Made by a program: the position numbers and the translations under genes. A DNA stretch of 64,000 nt from CALAGB01 sp963713965 (lineage in GTDB: Bacteria; Chloroflexota; Chloroflexia; Thermomicrobiales; Thermomicrobiaceae), in the NCBI GenBank assembly GCA_963713965.1, contig OY970217.1, positions 2,666,001 through 2,730,000 of the forward strand. The letters are read 5' to 3'. Numbering within the stretch: position 1 is the first letter of the stretch; every line of letters starts with the position of its first letter. The notes under the pieces were generated by a model, which worked only from the letters and a program-made list of their open reading frames with translations, was not told the origin of the DNA and searched no databases. Shown in pieces: positions 42,192-54,405 of this stretch.

Positions 42192-42740
42192 CTACCTGAA
42201 GCGGATGAAGGGAATCGCCACCGCCAGCGCCGCGAAGAGCATGTCCGGTAGCAGTCGCAACTGAAAGTAGGAGGAGACGATCGGATTGGTCGCGTGGTTC
42301 AGCAGGTCATTGAGTGTGAAGAACGGGCTGTGCTGAGCCATGACCACGCGTGAGAGGATCAGACTTCCGATGACGCAGGCGATCGCCGCGATCTGCAAAT
42401 CTGAGCCGCGTTTGTAGTTCGCTCCCCAGGCCATGCCTTCAGCTACGCCGAATCCGAGAATGAGTGACAGGTAGAACTCCCACTGAGGAAAGTATCCCCA
42501 CAGCACGCCGACGGCCACCGCGACCACAATGCCGATGCCGATGCTCTTTGCCAACGCATTTCCGCTCGTCTGATAGGTCGGCAAGCCACGAACCGCGGCG
42601 CAGTCAGGGCAGCGAAAGCCAACTGGTGTCTCGACCGCGCAACGTGGGCAAATTGGAGTACCGCATTTGCTGCACCGCAGCCGGGTCAGGACGTTCGGAT
42701 GGTAGGTGCAATGCTTCTCTTCGATGTCGGAAATCACCAT
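42192..42740 (-). CDS. Zinc-ribbon membrane protein (B-box-like N-terminus)
   Basis: 182 residues. The N-terminal ~45 residues carry C-x2-H, C-x2-C, C-x2-C and C-x2-C pairs (HCTYHPN, RCSKCG, ICPRCA, RCPDCA), a B-box or rhomboid-N-terminal-type zinc module. Four hydrophobic helices follow. The rhomboid catalytic motifs are absent. It overlaps the end of the upstream WecG/TagA gene by 7 bases. The zinc module probably mediates protein contacts at the membrane; this is inference and no function is assigned. Confidence 0.75.
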   Translation of the reverse strand: MVISDIEEKHCTYHPNVLTRLRCSKCGTPICPRCAVETPVGFRCPDCAAVRGLPTYQTSGNALAKSIGIGIVVAVAVGVLWGYFPQWEFYLSLILGFGVAEGMAWGANYKRGSDLQIAAIACVIGSLILSRVVMAQHSPFFTLNDLLNHATNPIVSSYFQLRLLPDMLFAALAVAIPFIRFR

Positions 42741-43522
42741 ACACGTTCCCGGGTGCCGTGCCACGTCGACCGTAGACGATCACCGATGACCAACAGAGCA
42801 AACAACGGCAGCGCAAGCTGCCGCCGCCAACGCCACGGCTGTCTAATGAGACGGAAGAGCCACTCGAATCCGATGCGACGGACCCAGCGCGGAGCACGAG
42901 GCACCGCTTCCGCCAGGTAATCCAATGCTCCGCCGATCCCAATTGCTACCACTATGCCACATGCCGCAAGCTCGGTCTGATGCTCGTAAATCCAGACGTC
43001 CTGCCTCGGCGCACCGTACGCCACCAGCAAAACGGTGGGCCTGGCTGCCCCCAGTCTTTGCTTGATTTCGCCGAAGTCTGCGGCTCGTGGTGATCCCTCC
43101 CAGACACCGGAAATCACAACTCCGGGGAATCGCTGTCGTAACCGTTCAGCGGCCAATGCCGCGATTCCGGGTGCCGCGCCGAGCAGAAAGAACTGCAATT
43201 GCTCGTCGCGCCGTGCCGCCAGGCCTTCCACGAGATCGACGCCTGTTACGCGGTGGTGAATCGGGCGGCCAAGGATGCGCGAGCCGATCAACACGCCTAC
43301 GCCGTCGGGTGTGACCATGTCTGCCCGCTGTAAGACATGCCGGAAGGTAGCGTCGCGACGGGCGGCGACGAGGAACTCGGGATTCGCGGTGGCCACTTGA
43401 TGCAGGCAGCCCGGTCCGTCGACAACCCACTGCGCCATCAGCGAAATCGCGTCGTCGACCGAACGGTCGTCGAAGGGCACACCGAGAACCGCAACGCGAG
43501 AGTCGTCTTGCGGTTGGCTCAT
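42734..43522 (-). CDS. WecG/TagA/CpsF-family glycosyltransferase
   Basis: About 262 residues. VAVLGVPFDDRSVDDAISLM, TANPEFLVAARRD, ADMVTPDGVGVLIGSRILG, FLLGAAPG and the C-terminal AYGAPRQDVWIYEHQ with GIGGALDYLAE and PRAPRWVRRIGFEWLFRL are family signatures. Members add N-acetylmannosamine-type sugars to lipid-linked N-acetylglucosamine in wall polysaccharide synthesis. The start is ambiguous: ATG 43522 fits the domain, ATG 43579 adds 19 residues; neither has a clear ribosome site. First gene of the run that ends at murJ. Confidence 0.9.
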   Translation of the reverse strand: MSQPQDDSRVAVLGVPFDDRSVDDAISLMAQWVVDGPGCLHQVATANPEFLVAARRDATFRHVLQRADMVTPDGVGVLIGSRILGRPIHHRVTGVDLVEGLAARRDEQLQFFLLGAAPGIAALAAERLRQRFPGVVISGVWEGSPRAADFGEIKQRLGAARPTVLLVAYGAPRQDVWIYEHQTELAACGIVVAIGIGGALDYLAEAVPRAPRWVRRIGFEWLFRLIRQPWRWRRQLALPLFALLVIGDRLRSTWHGTRERVW

Positions 43523-43690
43523 GGGATGCAAAGCCGGAAATCGCTCAGCGAACGCACCATGAGTCGCACAATATGACATCGACGGAAACAGAGCAAATCC
43601 CTCGGCGATGGCTCACCCGGAGTTGCGCACAGACTTGTTCTGAACTTAGTCAACTGTAACCCGCGACTACTGTTGAGTATCCTCTCCGAC

Positions 43691-44461
43691 TTACTGCGCG
43701 GGCCCTAGCCAGGCAACGATCCCAGCGTCCAACGCATCCGCAATCTGCTGCTGGCGAGCTCCCGTCCCGTCGCCAAGAAGATGCTGCTCTTCGGTATTCG
43801 ACAAAAAGACGGTTTCGGCGAGGGTTGCCGGACAATTGGTCTTCAACAGTTCTCCTGAGGCAAACTGTCCAACCGCGTTGTCCGTCAAATAACCAGTGCC
43901 GCTTCCCGAGGGAAGAACGTAATGATCAGTGATCGCCTGCGAGAACGCGAGATCCTTGTTCTTCTTACCCCAGAATGCCTGGAAATAGTCAATGGTTGGG
44001 TCGCTGGCCGCGTTGAGATGGATTGCGATATCGATATTCGCGGTCAGACCGTCTGGATTGGTGCCGTTGAAATTGCTCCCGTTGCATATTTCGGCCCGCT
44101 GCGTGTTGGTAAGTGACGTGTCGTCGGTCCGAGTCATGATCACTCGATAGCCTTGACTGGCGAGCTCGGTTCCGAGCAGCCCGGCAATCTGCAGTGTCAG
44201 ATCTTTCTCTTGTAGACCGCCATAGACTGCTCCAGGGTCAGATCCACCATGTCCCGCATCAACACACACTACCTGAGAGCCTGGAGTCTGCGTCGGTGTT
44301 GGAGTCGGAGTGCTGCCGCCACCCCCGTTCCCACCGTGACCATTGCCGTTACCACTTGTGGGCGGTTTGGCGGCCAGTGCCACTGAACCGGTGACCAGCA
44401 CGATGAGAAGTGCCGCGCCGGCAAGCACGAGCACGCGACGCAGCGAGCGGAAAGCGCCCAT
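43691..44461 (-). CDS. Secreted N-acetylmuramoyl-L-alanine amidase (Amidase_3)
   Basis: 256 residues. The signal peptide is at ~1-32 (VLVLAGAALLIVLVTGSVAL). A Gly/Asn-rich then Thr-Pro-repeat linker spans ~34-62, followed by the zinc amidase domain: VVCVDAGHGGSDPGAV (His ligand), KDLTLQIAGLL (Glu-type position occupied by Asp/Leu context), MTRTDD, DIAIHLNA (second His ligand) and ETVFLSN (catalytic Glu). It hydrolyses the muramic acid-peptide bond in peptidoglycan. GGAGGGG lies 5 bases upstream of ATG 44461. Probably monocistronic. Confidence 0.9.
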   Translation of the reverse strand: MGAFRSLRRVLVLAGAALLIVLVTGSVALAAKPPTSGNGNGHGGNGGGGSTPTPTPTQTPGSQVVCVDAGHGGSDPGAVYGGLQEKDLTLQIAGLLGTELASQGYRVIMTRTDDTSLTNTQRAEICNGSNFNGTNPDGLTANIDIAIHLNAASDPTIDYFQAFWGKKNKDLAFSQAITDHYVLPSGSGTGYLTDNAVGQFASGELLKTNCPATLAETVFLSNTEEQHLLGDGTGARQQQIADALDAGIVAWLGPAQ

Positions 44462-44563
44462 TATCCCCTCCAACTCGGACTATTCATGCAAGGAAGCCGC
44501 TTAATGGTAATGAACTCGCGTGAAGGATTCAACCGGAATTTTAGAATGTGTCGGATTAAGAAA

Positions 44564-44597
44564 GCGCCCGGGTTCCCGATGTCGGGAACCCGGGCGC
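44564..44597 (-). terminator. Strong terminator hairpin after the Asp-box protein gene
   Basis: GCGCCCGGGTTCCCGA (44564-44579) and TCGGGAACCCGGGCGC (44582-44597) form a perfect 16-bp stem, followed on the minus strand by TTTCTT. It begins 12 bases after the stop codon at 44609. Confidence 0.85.
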
Positions 44598-44608
44598 GCG
44601 ACGACCGA

Positions 44609-47788
<3,180 letters not shown>

Positions 47789-47959
47789 AGAACTGCCTCC
47801 CTGTTTTCGATTTCACGCATGAGCGAATGCGAAGCTCAGCGGCTCACATGCCGCTGCTCACTTTCCCACGATCCACGATGGCTGTAAACCAGGGGCGATT
47901 GCCCGCGGCGGGGTAATTTCTTCGGTTCATAGAGTAATTGGGAGAGTTGGCGAGGCTGA

Positions 47960-50392
47960 CTATGCCTGCTCTTCGTCCGGCTCACCCGTTTTCAACGGAA
48001 GCTGCACGATGAAGGACGTCCCTTGCCCGGGATCGCTCTTGACGAAGATCGCGCCTTGATGGTTGGTGACAATTCGATTGGTGATGTAGAGTCCCAGGCC
48101 CGTACCGGAGATCTCCGGCCTGACATTGCGCCCGCGCGCGAAGGGCTGGAAGAGGGTGGCTCGCTCCTCAGGAGTAATCCCAATGCCACTGTCTCGCACG
48201 GTGATCTGGGCGGTCTCCCCTAACTGACGAACGCGCACGAGAACCTGACCACCATTGGGAGAGTATTTCAACGCGTTCGAAACGAGGTTAGTGAGTACCT
48301 GATCGAGACGCCCACGATCCCAGATACCGATGACTGGTTCAGGCGCATTCAAGGTCAACTCGTGCGACTCCACCCGCTCGGGCGCATGCTCAAAACGGTC
48401 GAGTACGGACGAGGCAAGTGTCGCCAGATCGAAACGTTCCAGACGCAGCTCGAGACGGCCCTGCTGAATGCGAGAAACGTCCAAGAGATCGGACACGAGC
48501 TCTTCAAGCCGCCTGACCTGCTCGTCCAGCTCTCCGGTGAAGCGAGCGACGCGCGCAAGATCGACGTTATCGCGGCGGATCTGGCGGTTGAGGAGCTGCA
48601 AATAGCCTTTCACGGTCGTCAGCGGCGTCTTCATCTCGTGTGATGCGGTCGAGATGAACTCCTCTCGCTGCTGAACGACGCTCTGCGCGCGGTTGTAGAG
48701 AATTGAGTTGTCCAGCGCGAGAGACACGCGATGGCCAAGATCGATACCCATTGGAAGATCTTCGTCGTCAAATGGTGGCGAATCCGCTGATCGAGCCAGA
48801 GTCATCAGCCCGAGGATGCGGCTGCGCGAAAAGAGCGGAACGACGATCAACGCCGTGGTGTTGAGCCGATCCAGTTGTATCAGGTGCTCGGGAGTGGCGG
48901 CGCTATCGAACCAGAAGCCGTCAGCGATAGTGTTGATCATCGTCGGTTCGCGATAGCGCAGAATGTGCCGCGGCGGCAGATCCGGAATCATGGCTGGCAG
49001 GTATTCATCCTGAATGCGATTGAGAATTTCTAGCCCATCTGGATCAGCATGGTGTGCCGCGGCCAACGAGGAGGCGCCATTATCGTCGAACAGTTCGATG
49101 CTGCACCAATCCGCCACTCTCGCGACGATCAGTCGAGACAGGCTCTTGAGGTTCGTGGCGGAATCCAACGAGGATGACAGGATGCCACTCGCCTCAGACA
49201 AGAACGCCTCTCGGCGTTGCGCCGCTTCGGCCCTGGCCCGTGCTTGCCGCTCGAGGAGGATCGTCTCTTCGCGAAAGCGGAGCAGTTCGTCACGCTCTTC
49301 GAGGGCTTGCTGTGAAGTCCTCAGGAGGCGAGCATTCTCCACGGCGAGCGCGGAACGATGGGCCAACTCCTCGATGAAATCGACTTCCTCAGGTGTGTAG
49401 TTTCGTTCGCTGCTTGTGAAAGCCATCGACAACGCACCAATGGTCGATCCATGACCGTTGAGCGGCACGATCACTATAGAACGCATGCCGATCTGCCGCA
49501 GGAGCTCGAGGTGCTCAGAGTCGATGGAGGTCTCCTCGTAGTAGCGCTCAGTCACGGTCGGATGGAAATCGGTCCTGCCGCTGTCGAGGACGCGTCGCAG
49601 AGAGCCCGGCGATTCCGCCCGTAACGAGTACTTCGATTGGAGCTTCCGCACTAACCGCGTCACCTCGGGATCGATTCCCTCGACGGTTATCTGACTGATC
49701 GAATCGTCCTCATCGACCAACACGATGGCGCAGACGTCAGCCAACCGCGGCACCAGCGTGCTGGTGATCTGTGCCAAGGTCGTCTCATAGTCGAGCGACG
49801 ACGAGAGGAGTCCACTGGCCACCGTGAGGAACGTGATGCGTTCCTGAAGATGCTCGTTCTGAGCCCTGGTCTCGGACGCGGATCTGCTTTGCTGTTGACG
49901 ATCGATCTCGGCCGCCATCGTCATCGCCGCGAGCTTGAGCAGGCGATCGTCGGCGACTGCCGGCCCGTCGCGAAAGGCGCCGACATGCAGCATTCCCAGC
50001 AGTCGGTCGTCGATGGTGATAGGCACAATCGTGACGGACTGGATGTCACGTATCCGGCAGAGTGGGCTCAGCGCCTCCGAAAAGGTCGGATCCTCGAGCA
50101 AAACCTGTGTGAGCACGGTCCTGGATAGCCGCGGGTCATTGGAATCAACACTAATCACCACGTCGTTCAGACGGTCAAGAGGCACGCCGGATGACGCGGA
50201 CACGGCGAACATTCGTCCGTCTGCGTCTAGAGGAGTCAGTAGCGCCAGGACGTCGATGTCGAGAAGGTTCTTCAGATCAGAAAGGACGGTATCGAAGCTT
50301 TCCCGAGAGGGCCGGAAATTGGACCCTTGAACGATGAACTGTTTCTTGGTCTTCGGTACGTGCTCGAAACCAGTCCGGGTGCTGTCGCCCAT
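47960..50392 (-). CDS. Three-GAF sensor histidine kinase
   Basis: About 810 residues, soluble. Three GAF-like domains lie at about 30-170, 185-355 and 395-565, linked by charged coiled coils. A HisKA domain has the phospho-acceptor His near residue 584 in STASHEMKTPLTTVKGYLQ. A HATPase domain follows with N (NLVSNALKYS), G1 (DSGIGI) and G2 (GTGLGLY) boxes. No membrane segment is seen, so it should sense a cytoplasmic ligand or redox/light cue through GAF. No response regulator is adjacent, so it is an orphan kinase here. ATG 50392 follows GGAGC. Confidence 0.92.
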   Translation of the reverse strand: MGDSTRTGFEHVPKTKKQFIVQGSNFRPSRESFDTVLSDLKNLLDIDVLALLTPLDADGRMFAVSASSGVPLDRLNDVVISVDSNDPRLSRTVLTQVLLEDPTFSEALSPLCRIRDIQSVTIVPITIDDRLLGMLHVGAFRDGPAVADDRLLKLAAMTMAAEIDRQQQSRSASETRAQNEHLQERITFLTVASGLLSSSLDYETTLAQITSTLVPRLADVCAIVLVDEDDSISQITVEGIDPEVTRLVRKLQSKYSLRAESPGSLRRVLDSGRTDFHPTVTERYYEETSIDSEHLELLRQIGMRSIVIVPLNGHGSTIGALSMAFTSSERNYTPEEVDFIEELAHRSALAVENARLLRTSQQALEERDELLRFREETILLERQARARAEAAQRREAFLSEASGILSSSLDSATNLKSLSRLIVARVADWCSIELFDDNGASSLAAAHHADPDGLEILNRIQDEYLPAMIPDLPPRHILRYREPTMINTIADGFWFDSAATPEHLIQLDRLNTTALIVVPLFSRSRILGLMTLARSADSPPFDDEDLPMGIDLGHRVSLALDNSILYNRAQSVVQQREEFISTASHEMKTPLTTVKGYLQLLNRQIRRDNVDLARVARFTGELDEQVRRLEELVSDLLDVSRIQQGRLELRLERFDLATLASSVLDRFEHAPERVESHELTLNAPEPVIGIWDRGRLDQVLTNLVSNALKYSPNGGQVLVRVRQLGETAQITVRDSGIGITPEERATLFQPFARGRNVRPEISGTGLGLYITNRIVTNHQGAIFVKSDPGQGTSFIVQLPLKTGEPDEEQA

Positions 50393-50725
50393 CAAGTGCT
50401 CCGCGCACCACAACCACGCGGTACGAATCGGACCTTGTCTGATTCGAATTTAGAATGTCTTTCGCTGAACTCCCCGCGGTTGGCAGTGCCGTTCGTGACT
50501 GTCAACGTCCGCCGCGTGATGATCGCTCGTCTCGATCGAGGCGGCGTGACCGGCGTCGTCAGGCTCATCTGTCCGCTTGACGTGAGCTGACCAAGGTCTG
50601 ACTTCCGATCTTAGCACCTGATCCTAAAGGCCGCTAACCGATCGGACACGTGTGCAACACGGTATCGAACTATCTGGAAACCGCTGTATCGGAGCAGTCG
50701 CACCTCCCATGCCGGGAGTCGCCTG
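50393..50725. other. Intergenic region upstream of the sensor kinase
   Basis: 333 bases between two minus-strand genes. CTCCC-atgcc-GGGAG at 50703-50717, just downstream of the MprF-like gene, could be a weak terminator stem without a T-tract. Otherwise I see nothing convincing; the kinase promoter should lie here. Confidence 0.4.
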
Positions 50726-53434
50726 TCAGCCATGCTTCGTCGTCGGCTGTCGTTCTGTGAGCTGAATCAAGGCCAGAATGATTGCCGGCAAGGACGTCTC
50801 GGAGTCGTAGACGAGATAGCGCGGCTCCCACGTCGGCATGAACTTCGCTTTGTAATTGTGGAGCCCTTTGTAAGAGAAAATTCGGCTGACATGATCGTAG
50901 AGGAGCCGGATAGTCCTCTCCATCACAGGCGCGCCCGACTGCTCTCCAACGTTGTAGAAAGGTGCCATTCCAAGCGTATAACGAGAGAATCCTGCCTCGC
51001 GGAAGTGCTCAATGAGCCGAACCTGCAGAAGATCCATGATCCCATTGGGCAGATCGCTCTTGCGCCGCATCAGATCGATCGTGGCCTCACCTTTGACGCC
51101 GTCCGGAATAATGTTGGCAAACGCGAGAAAGGCTCCATCGGCACGCTGAACGACCATCGCGGGAAAGGCACGAATGTAGTCGTCGCGAAAGCCGCCGAGC
51201 GTGAATCCGCGTTCCCTCCGGCCGGAAAGACCGAGCCATTCGTCCGAAATCTCGCGCAATTGACGAACGACGTCGTCGGTTAAAGGCGGGGCCAGATAAA
51301 GGGTTCGGTAGCCCTCACGCTCCAGTCGATTGATGCTTGACCGCAGCGCTTTCATCGGCCTTCCTTGCAGCGAAAAGTCAGTGACATCGACGATCGCCTC
51401 TTCTCCGATCTTGATCGCGGAGAGACCCACGGCGGCATAGTCAGGAAGATGGGCAGGGGGGACCTGATGAAAGGCGACGCCCCAATCGTTGGCGTCGCAG
51501 AATTCCAGATACTCTTTCAATGCCCGATTGAATTCGCCCGGATTCGTCGCGACCGGATCTCCGAGCGCAATGGCCGATGACATGGTCTGGCCAAATGAGA
51601 CGACTCCTCGACGATTCGACGAAAAAAAGAACAGTTTGTCGTCCCACGTCTTGAAGAAGTCGAGCGACGAATCCCCCCAGCGATCGATGAGTCGTGACGC
51701 CTCATGACGGTCGCTTGGCAGTGTTCGCCGTCGCCAAACCACAGGACGTACCAGCGAAAACGTGGCGTAGATGACCGAGACCAACCCAACGAAGCTGAGC
51801 GAGTCCTCAAACCAGCTTCCGTAGCGCGTGTGCGGTGTGACACCGTGCGTCCCGAGGCTGAAGAAAAGTCGCAGCGTTTCGGTGACGGCCTGGAACGGAC
51901 TGAAGTCGGTGCCGAAGGCACGCTCATCGATGAGGAAGAATCCGACGGTCCCGTAAATGACCGCGAACAGGATGCTCAGGCCGAAGCGGATCACGCCCTG
52001 CCGCATCGTGGGGACGTCGCTCCTGACGCGAAAGCGATCGCGATGCAGCAGCAACAAGCCGGCATTGACGAGCGATAGCACAAACAGGACGTGGTCGTGC
52101 CCCTTGAGAAACGGACCCACGGAGGTCACGGCCAAGATAGCGAGCGCGGCAATCCAGGCCATCCGCTTGCGCCGCCACAGACTCCAGGAGAGAAAGATGA
52201 GAAAGAATCCCGCGACGACGGCAAACGTGCGCGAGAATTCATGTGGACCGACCACTGAGTATTGCTGGACTTCATCGAACCGGCGTGGGAACGGGTGGCT
52301 GATCGCCGCCAACACCGTAACCAATCCGGTGATGCCGGTGATCACCGCCGGGATGTGCGCGGACGCCCGCCGTACCTCCTTGATGTCGCTGACCTGCATC
52401 GAAAGGCCAACGAGAAGCGGCATCCAGACCTCGGCCACCCGATACAGGAGGACAGCCGCCAATGCGGCGCCACTCGGGACGCCGAAGTTCGTCAGAACGA
52501 CCGTCATAGAGAGCTCAACGACACCAAGTCCCTGCATGACGGGAGTTACGAGCAGGAAGAGTGTCCCGATGACATACCCCGCCAGTACGACCCGAATTGA
52601 CGGCTCCTGATGCACCGCTTCCAGGCAGGCATAGAGCATGACGACGCCGAGAAGGTCGATGACGAGATGGACGAGCAACGGCGTTATAAGATCGGACGTG
52701 GTGATGTGGTGCTCGCGCGCACCATCGACGAAGTCCGAAACGCGAGCGGGAAGTCGTCGTTGCAGCGCCGTCGTGATTTGGGAACCACGCTGGTGCAATA
52801 TCAACACGGCGACCATCGCAACGACCAACGCACACAGCACGATGGCTGCGAGGATCATCAGGGTCGAAGCGCCTCCACCCACGATGAGGTAGGCGAGAAC
52901 GGGGATGAGAAAGACGGCAAATGAAACGTATCCGAGCACGCCGTTCAATACCATCGCGTAAACGGAGGTGTCAGACGAGACCCCTTGCTGATCCAAGGCG
53001 CGCACGGCGGCGTACGTCGATGCCGGACCGCCAATGGGAATGATGGTGGAGATCACGTGGCGTTGTAGCTGAATCCGCACCAGCGAGATGCGCGAAACGG
53101 ACTTGCTCATGCGCCGTAAGATGGGCTGGAGAACCGTGCCCATGAGCGACTGGATTACGAGGCCGATCGCCAGGGCGCCGATCAGCCAGAGGGGATTCGT
53201 GTTACGCAGTACGTGGAAAATGCGAACGACCTCACGTCGTTCGCGAAGCAAGAAGACGATGAAGAGGATAGCGACCAGCGCCGCCCAGAACGGTCCTGTC
53301 CGCTGTCTGAGATACCGGGCGATTCGTCGCAGCCAGAACACACCTTGTGATGTCGTGGTCAACGGGTCGAACCAACTCCAACGCAGACGCCGGTAGCGTT
53401 GAGAGCATATCGCGCGGAGTGACGGGGCGTCCAC
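50726..53434 (-). CDS. MprF-like phosphatidylglycerol lysyltransferase (flippase + DUF2156)
   Basis: 902 residues. The N-terminal ~560 residues hold about 13 membrane helices, including IIPIGGPASTYAAVRAL and TPVMQGLGVVELSM of the LPG-synthetase membrane domain. The C-terminal ~310 residues are a DUF2156/GNAT-like aminoacyl-tRNA-dependent transferase domain with FFSSNRRGVVSFGQ, LGDPVATNP, RSSINRLEREGY and FSYKGLHNYKAKFMP. The family adds Lys or Ala to phosphatidylglycerol and translocates the product, lowering surface charge. The start is uncertain: GTG 53434 overlaps the divergent gene's upstream region, and an internal start is possible. Confidence 0.88.
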   Translation of the reverse strand: MDAPSLRAICSQRYRRLRWSWFDPLTTTSQGVFWLRRIARYLRQRTGPFWAALVAILFIVFLLRERREVVRIFHVLRNTNPLWLIGALAIGLVIQSLMGTVLQPILRRMSKSVSRISLVRIQLQRHVISTIIPIGGPASTYAAVRALDQQGVSSDTSVYAMVLNGVLGYVSFAVFLIPVLAYLIVGGGASTLMILAAIVLCALVVAMVAVLILHQRGSQITTALQRRLPARVSDFVDGAREHHITTSDLITPLLVHLVIDLLGVVMLYACLEAVHQEPSIRVVLAGYVIGTLFLLVTPVMQGLGVVELSMTVVLTNFGVPSGAALAAVLLYRVAEVWMPLLVGLSMQVSDIKEVRRASAHIPAVITGITGLVTVLAAISHPFPRRFDEVQQYSVVGPHEFSRTFAVVAGFFLIFLSWSLWRRKRMAWIAALAILAVTSVGPFLKGHDHVLFVLSLVNAGLLLLHRDRFRVRSDVPTMRQGVIRFGLSILFAVIYGTVGFFLIDERAFGTDFSPFQAVTETLRLFFSLGTHGVTPHTRYGSWFEDSLSFVGLVSVIYATFSLVRPVVWRRRTLPSDRHEASRLIDRWGDSSLDFFKTWDDKLFFFSSNRRGVVSFGQTMSSAIALGDPVATNPGEFNRALKEYLEFCDANDWGVAFHQVPPAHLPDYAAVGLSAIKIGEEAIVDVTDFSLQGRPMKALRSSINRLEREGYRTLYLAPPLTDDVVRQLREISDEWLGLSGRRERGFTLGGFRDDYIRAFPAMVVQRADGAFLAFANIIPDGVKGEATIDLMRRKSDLPNGIMDLLQVRLIEHFREAGFSRYTLGMAPFYNVGEQSGAPVMERTIRLLYDHVSRIFSYKGLHNYKAKFMPTWEPRYLVYDSETSLPAIILALIQLTERQPTTKHG

Positions 53435-53448
53435 CCGAGCCGCTCAAG

Positions 53449-54405
53449 ATGCATCCCGTTCACGCGTTACTCACCATTGCGATGCAGATCCCGTGGGCGC
53501 TCCTCTCGGTCACGGCCATCGTCGTCGTGTCCGCCGTCGTCGGATTATTTGAGCATTATCCGTCGGACGTCATCTTGAGCCGCTGGGGAATCGGCATCCG
53601 CGGCATGCTGCACGGCAAGATCTGGACGATCATCACCTCGAACTTTTTGATCGATCACCCGGTTGCCATCGTCTCCACCGTTGTACTGTCGATCCTGGCG
53701 ACCGGCGGCTGCGAGCTTCGCTTTGGCACCTGGCGAACGATCCTCATCTGGTTCACCGGAACCTGGGCTCCTCTCGTCGTGGCCGCGGTGGGACTCATTC
53801 CCGCCCACCTCATGCACGCGCAGGGAACGGTCGATCGACTTATGATCTCGGAAGTGGGCTCGTCAACGGCGACGTGGTGCTGTGTCGGGGCGATTGCCGG
53901 AGTGCCGTTGTTCGTGCGAGGCTGGCGGCTCTTTGCCGGCCTCTCAGCGCTGCTCCTTCTGCTGGCGATCCTGGCACTCACTCGGACATTCACTGACATC
54001 GAGCACATCACCGCGTTGTTGAGTGGCATGGCGTTGAGCAAGATTTGGGATCAACAGCCTTCACATCTCGACGTTCTCACGCGCGAACCTTCCGGTCGCC
54101 TGCTGGCCATCACCTGTGGGGCAGTCTTCCTCATCCAACTTCCGTTAGTGGACGCGAGCACGCAAAACACGGTGTTGGGGATCATCGGCGTGATGCTGAT
54201 TCTCGCATCACTCTTTTTGACAAGAAGAGTTGACGCCGTCCTTGCCGTCTTGCTGATCGTGGGCGGGGTGCTTGCGAACGTTCTGGTGCTGAACGCCGCG
54301 ACCGTCCTTGCGGTCGGCGCGGCGCTCTGGTTGTTTCTGTATCGCGGCCCGTGGACTCTGCCGGAGGCCGTCGGTCAGCCTGGGCACGTCAATCATCGGT
54401 CATGA
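53449..54405 (+). CDS. Rhomboid-like multi-pass membrane protein
   Basis: About 318 residues with 8-9 hydrophobic helices. KIWTIITSNFLIDHP resembles the rhomboid 'GxxWTLLTSxFLHxx' segment, and GCELRFGTWRTI resembles the conserved E-x-x-x-G-(x)-R loop. EVGSSTATWCCVGA places a Ser where rhomboids have GxSG, although the following Gly is Thr, and DIEHITALLSGMAL supplies a possible catalytic His. Protease activity is therefore uncertain. ATG 53449 is used; GTG 53419 and ATG 53347 would extend it. It is divergent from the MprF-like gene and overlaps the convergent oxidoreductase by 17 bases. Confidence 0.65.
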   Translation: MHPVHALLTIAMQIPWALLSVTAIVVVSAVVGLFEHYPSDVILSRWGIGIRGMLHGKIWTIITSNFLIDHPVAIVSTVVLSILATGGCELRFGTWRTILIWFTGTWAPLVVAAVGLIPAHLMHAQGTVDRLMISEVGSSTATWCCVGAIAGVPLFVRGWRLFAGLSALLLLLAILALTRTFTDIEHITALLSGMALSKIWDQQPSHLDVLTREPSGRLLAITCGAVFLIQLPLVDASTQNTVLGIIGVMLILASLFLTRRVDAVLAVLLIVGGVLANVLVLNAATVLAVGAALWLFLYRGPWTLPEAVGQPGHVNHRS

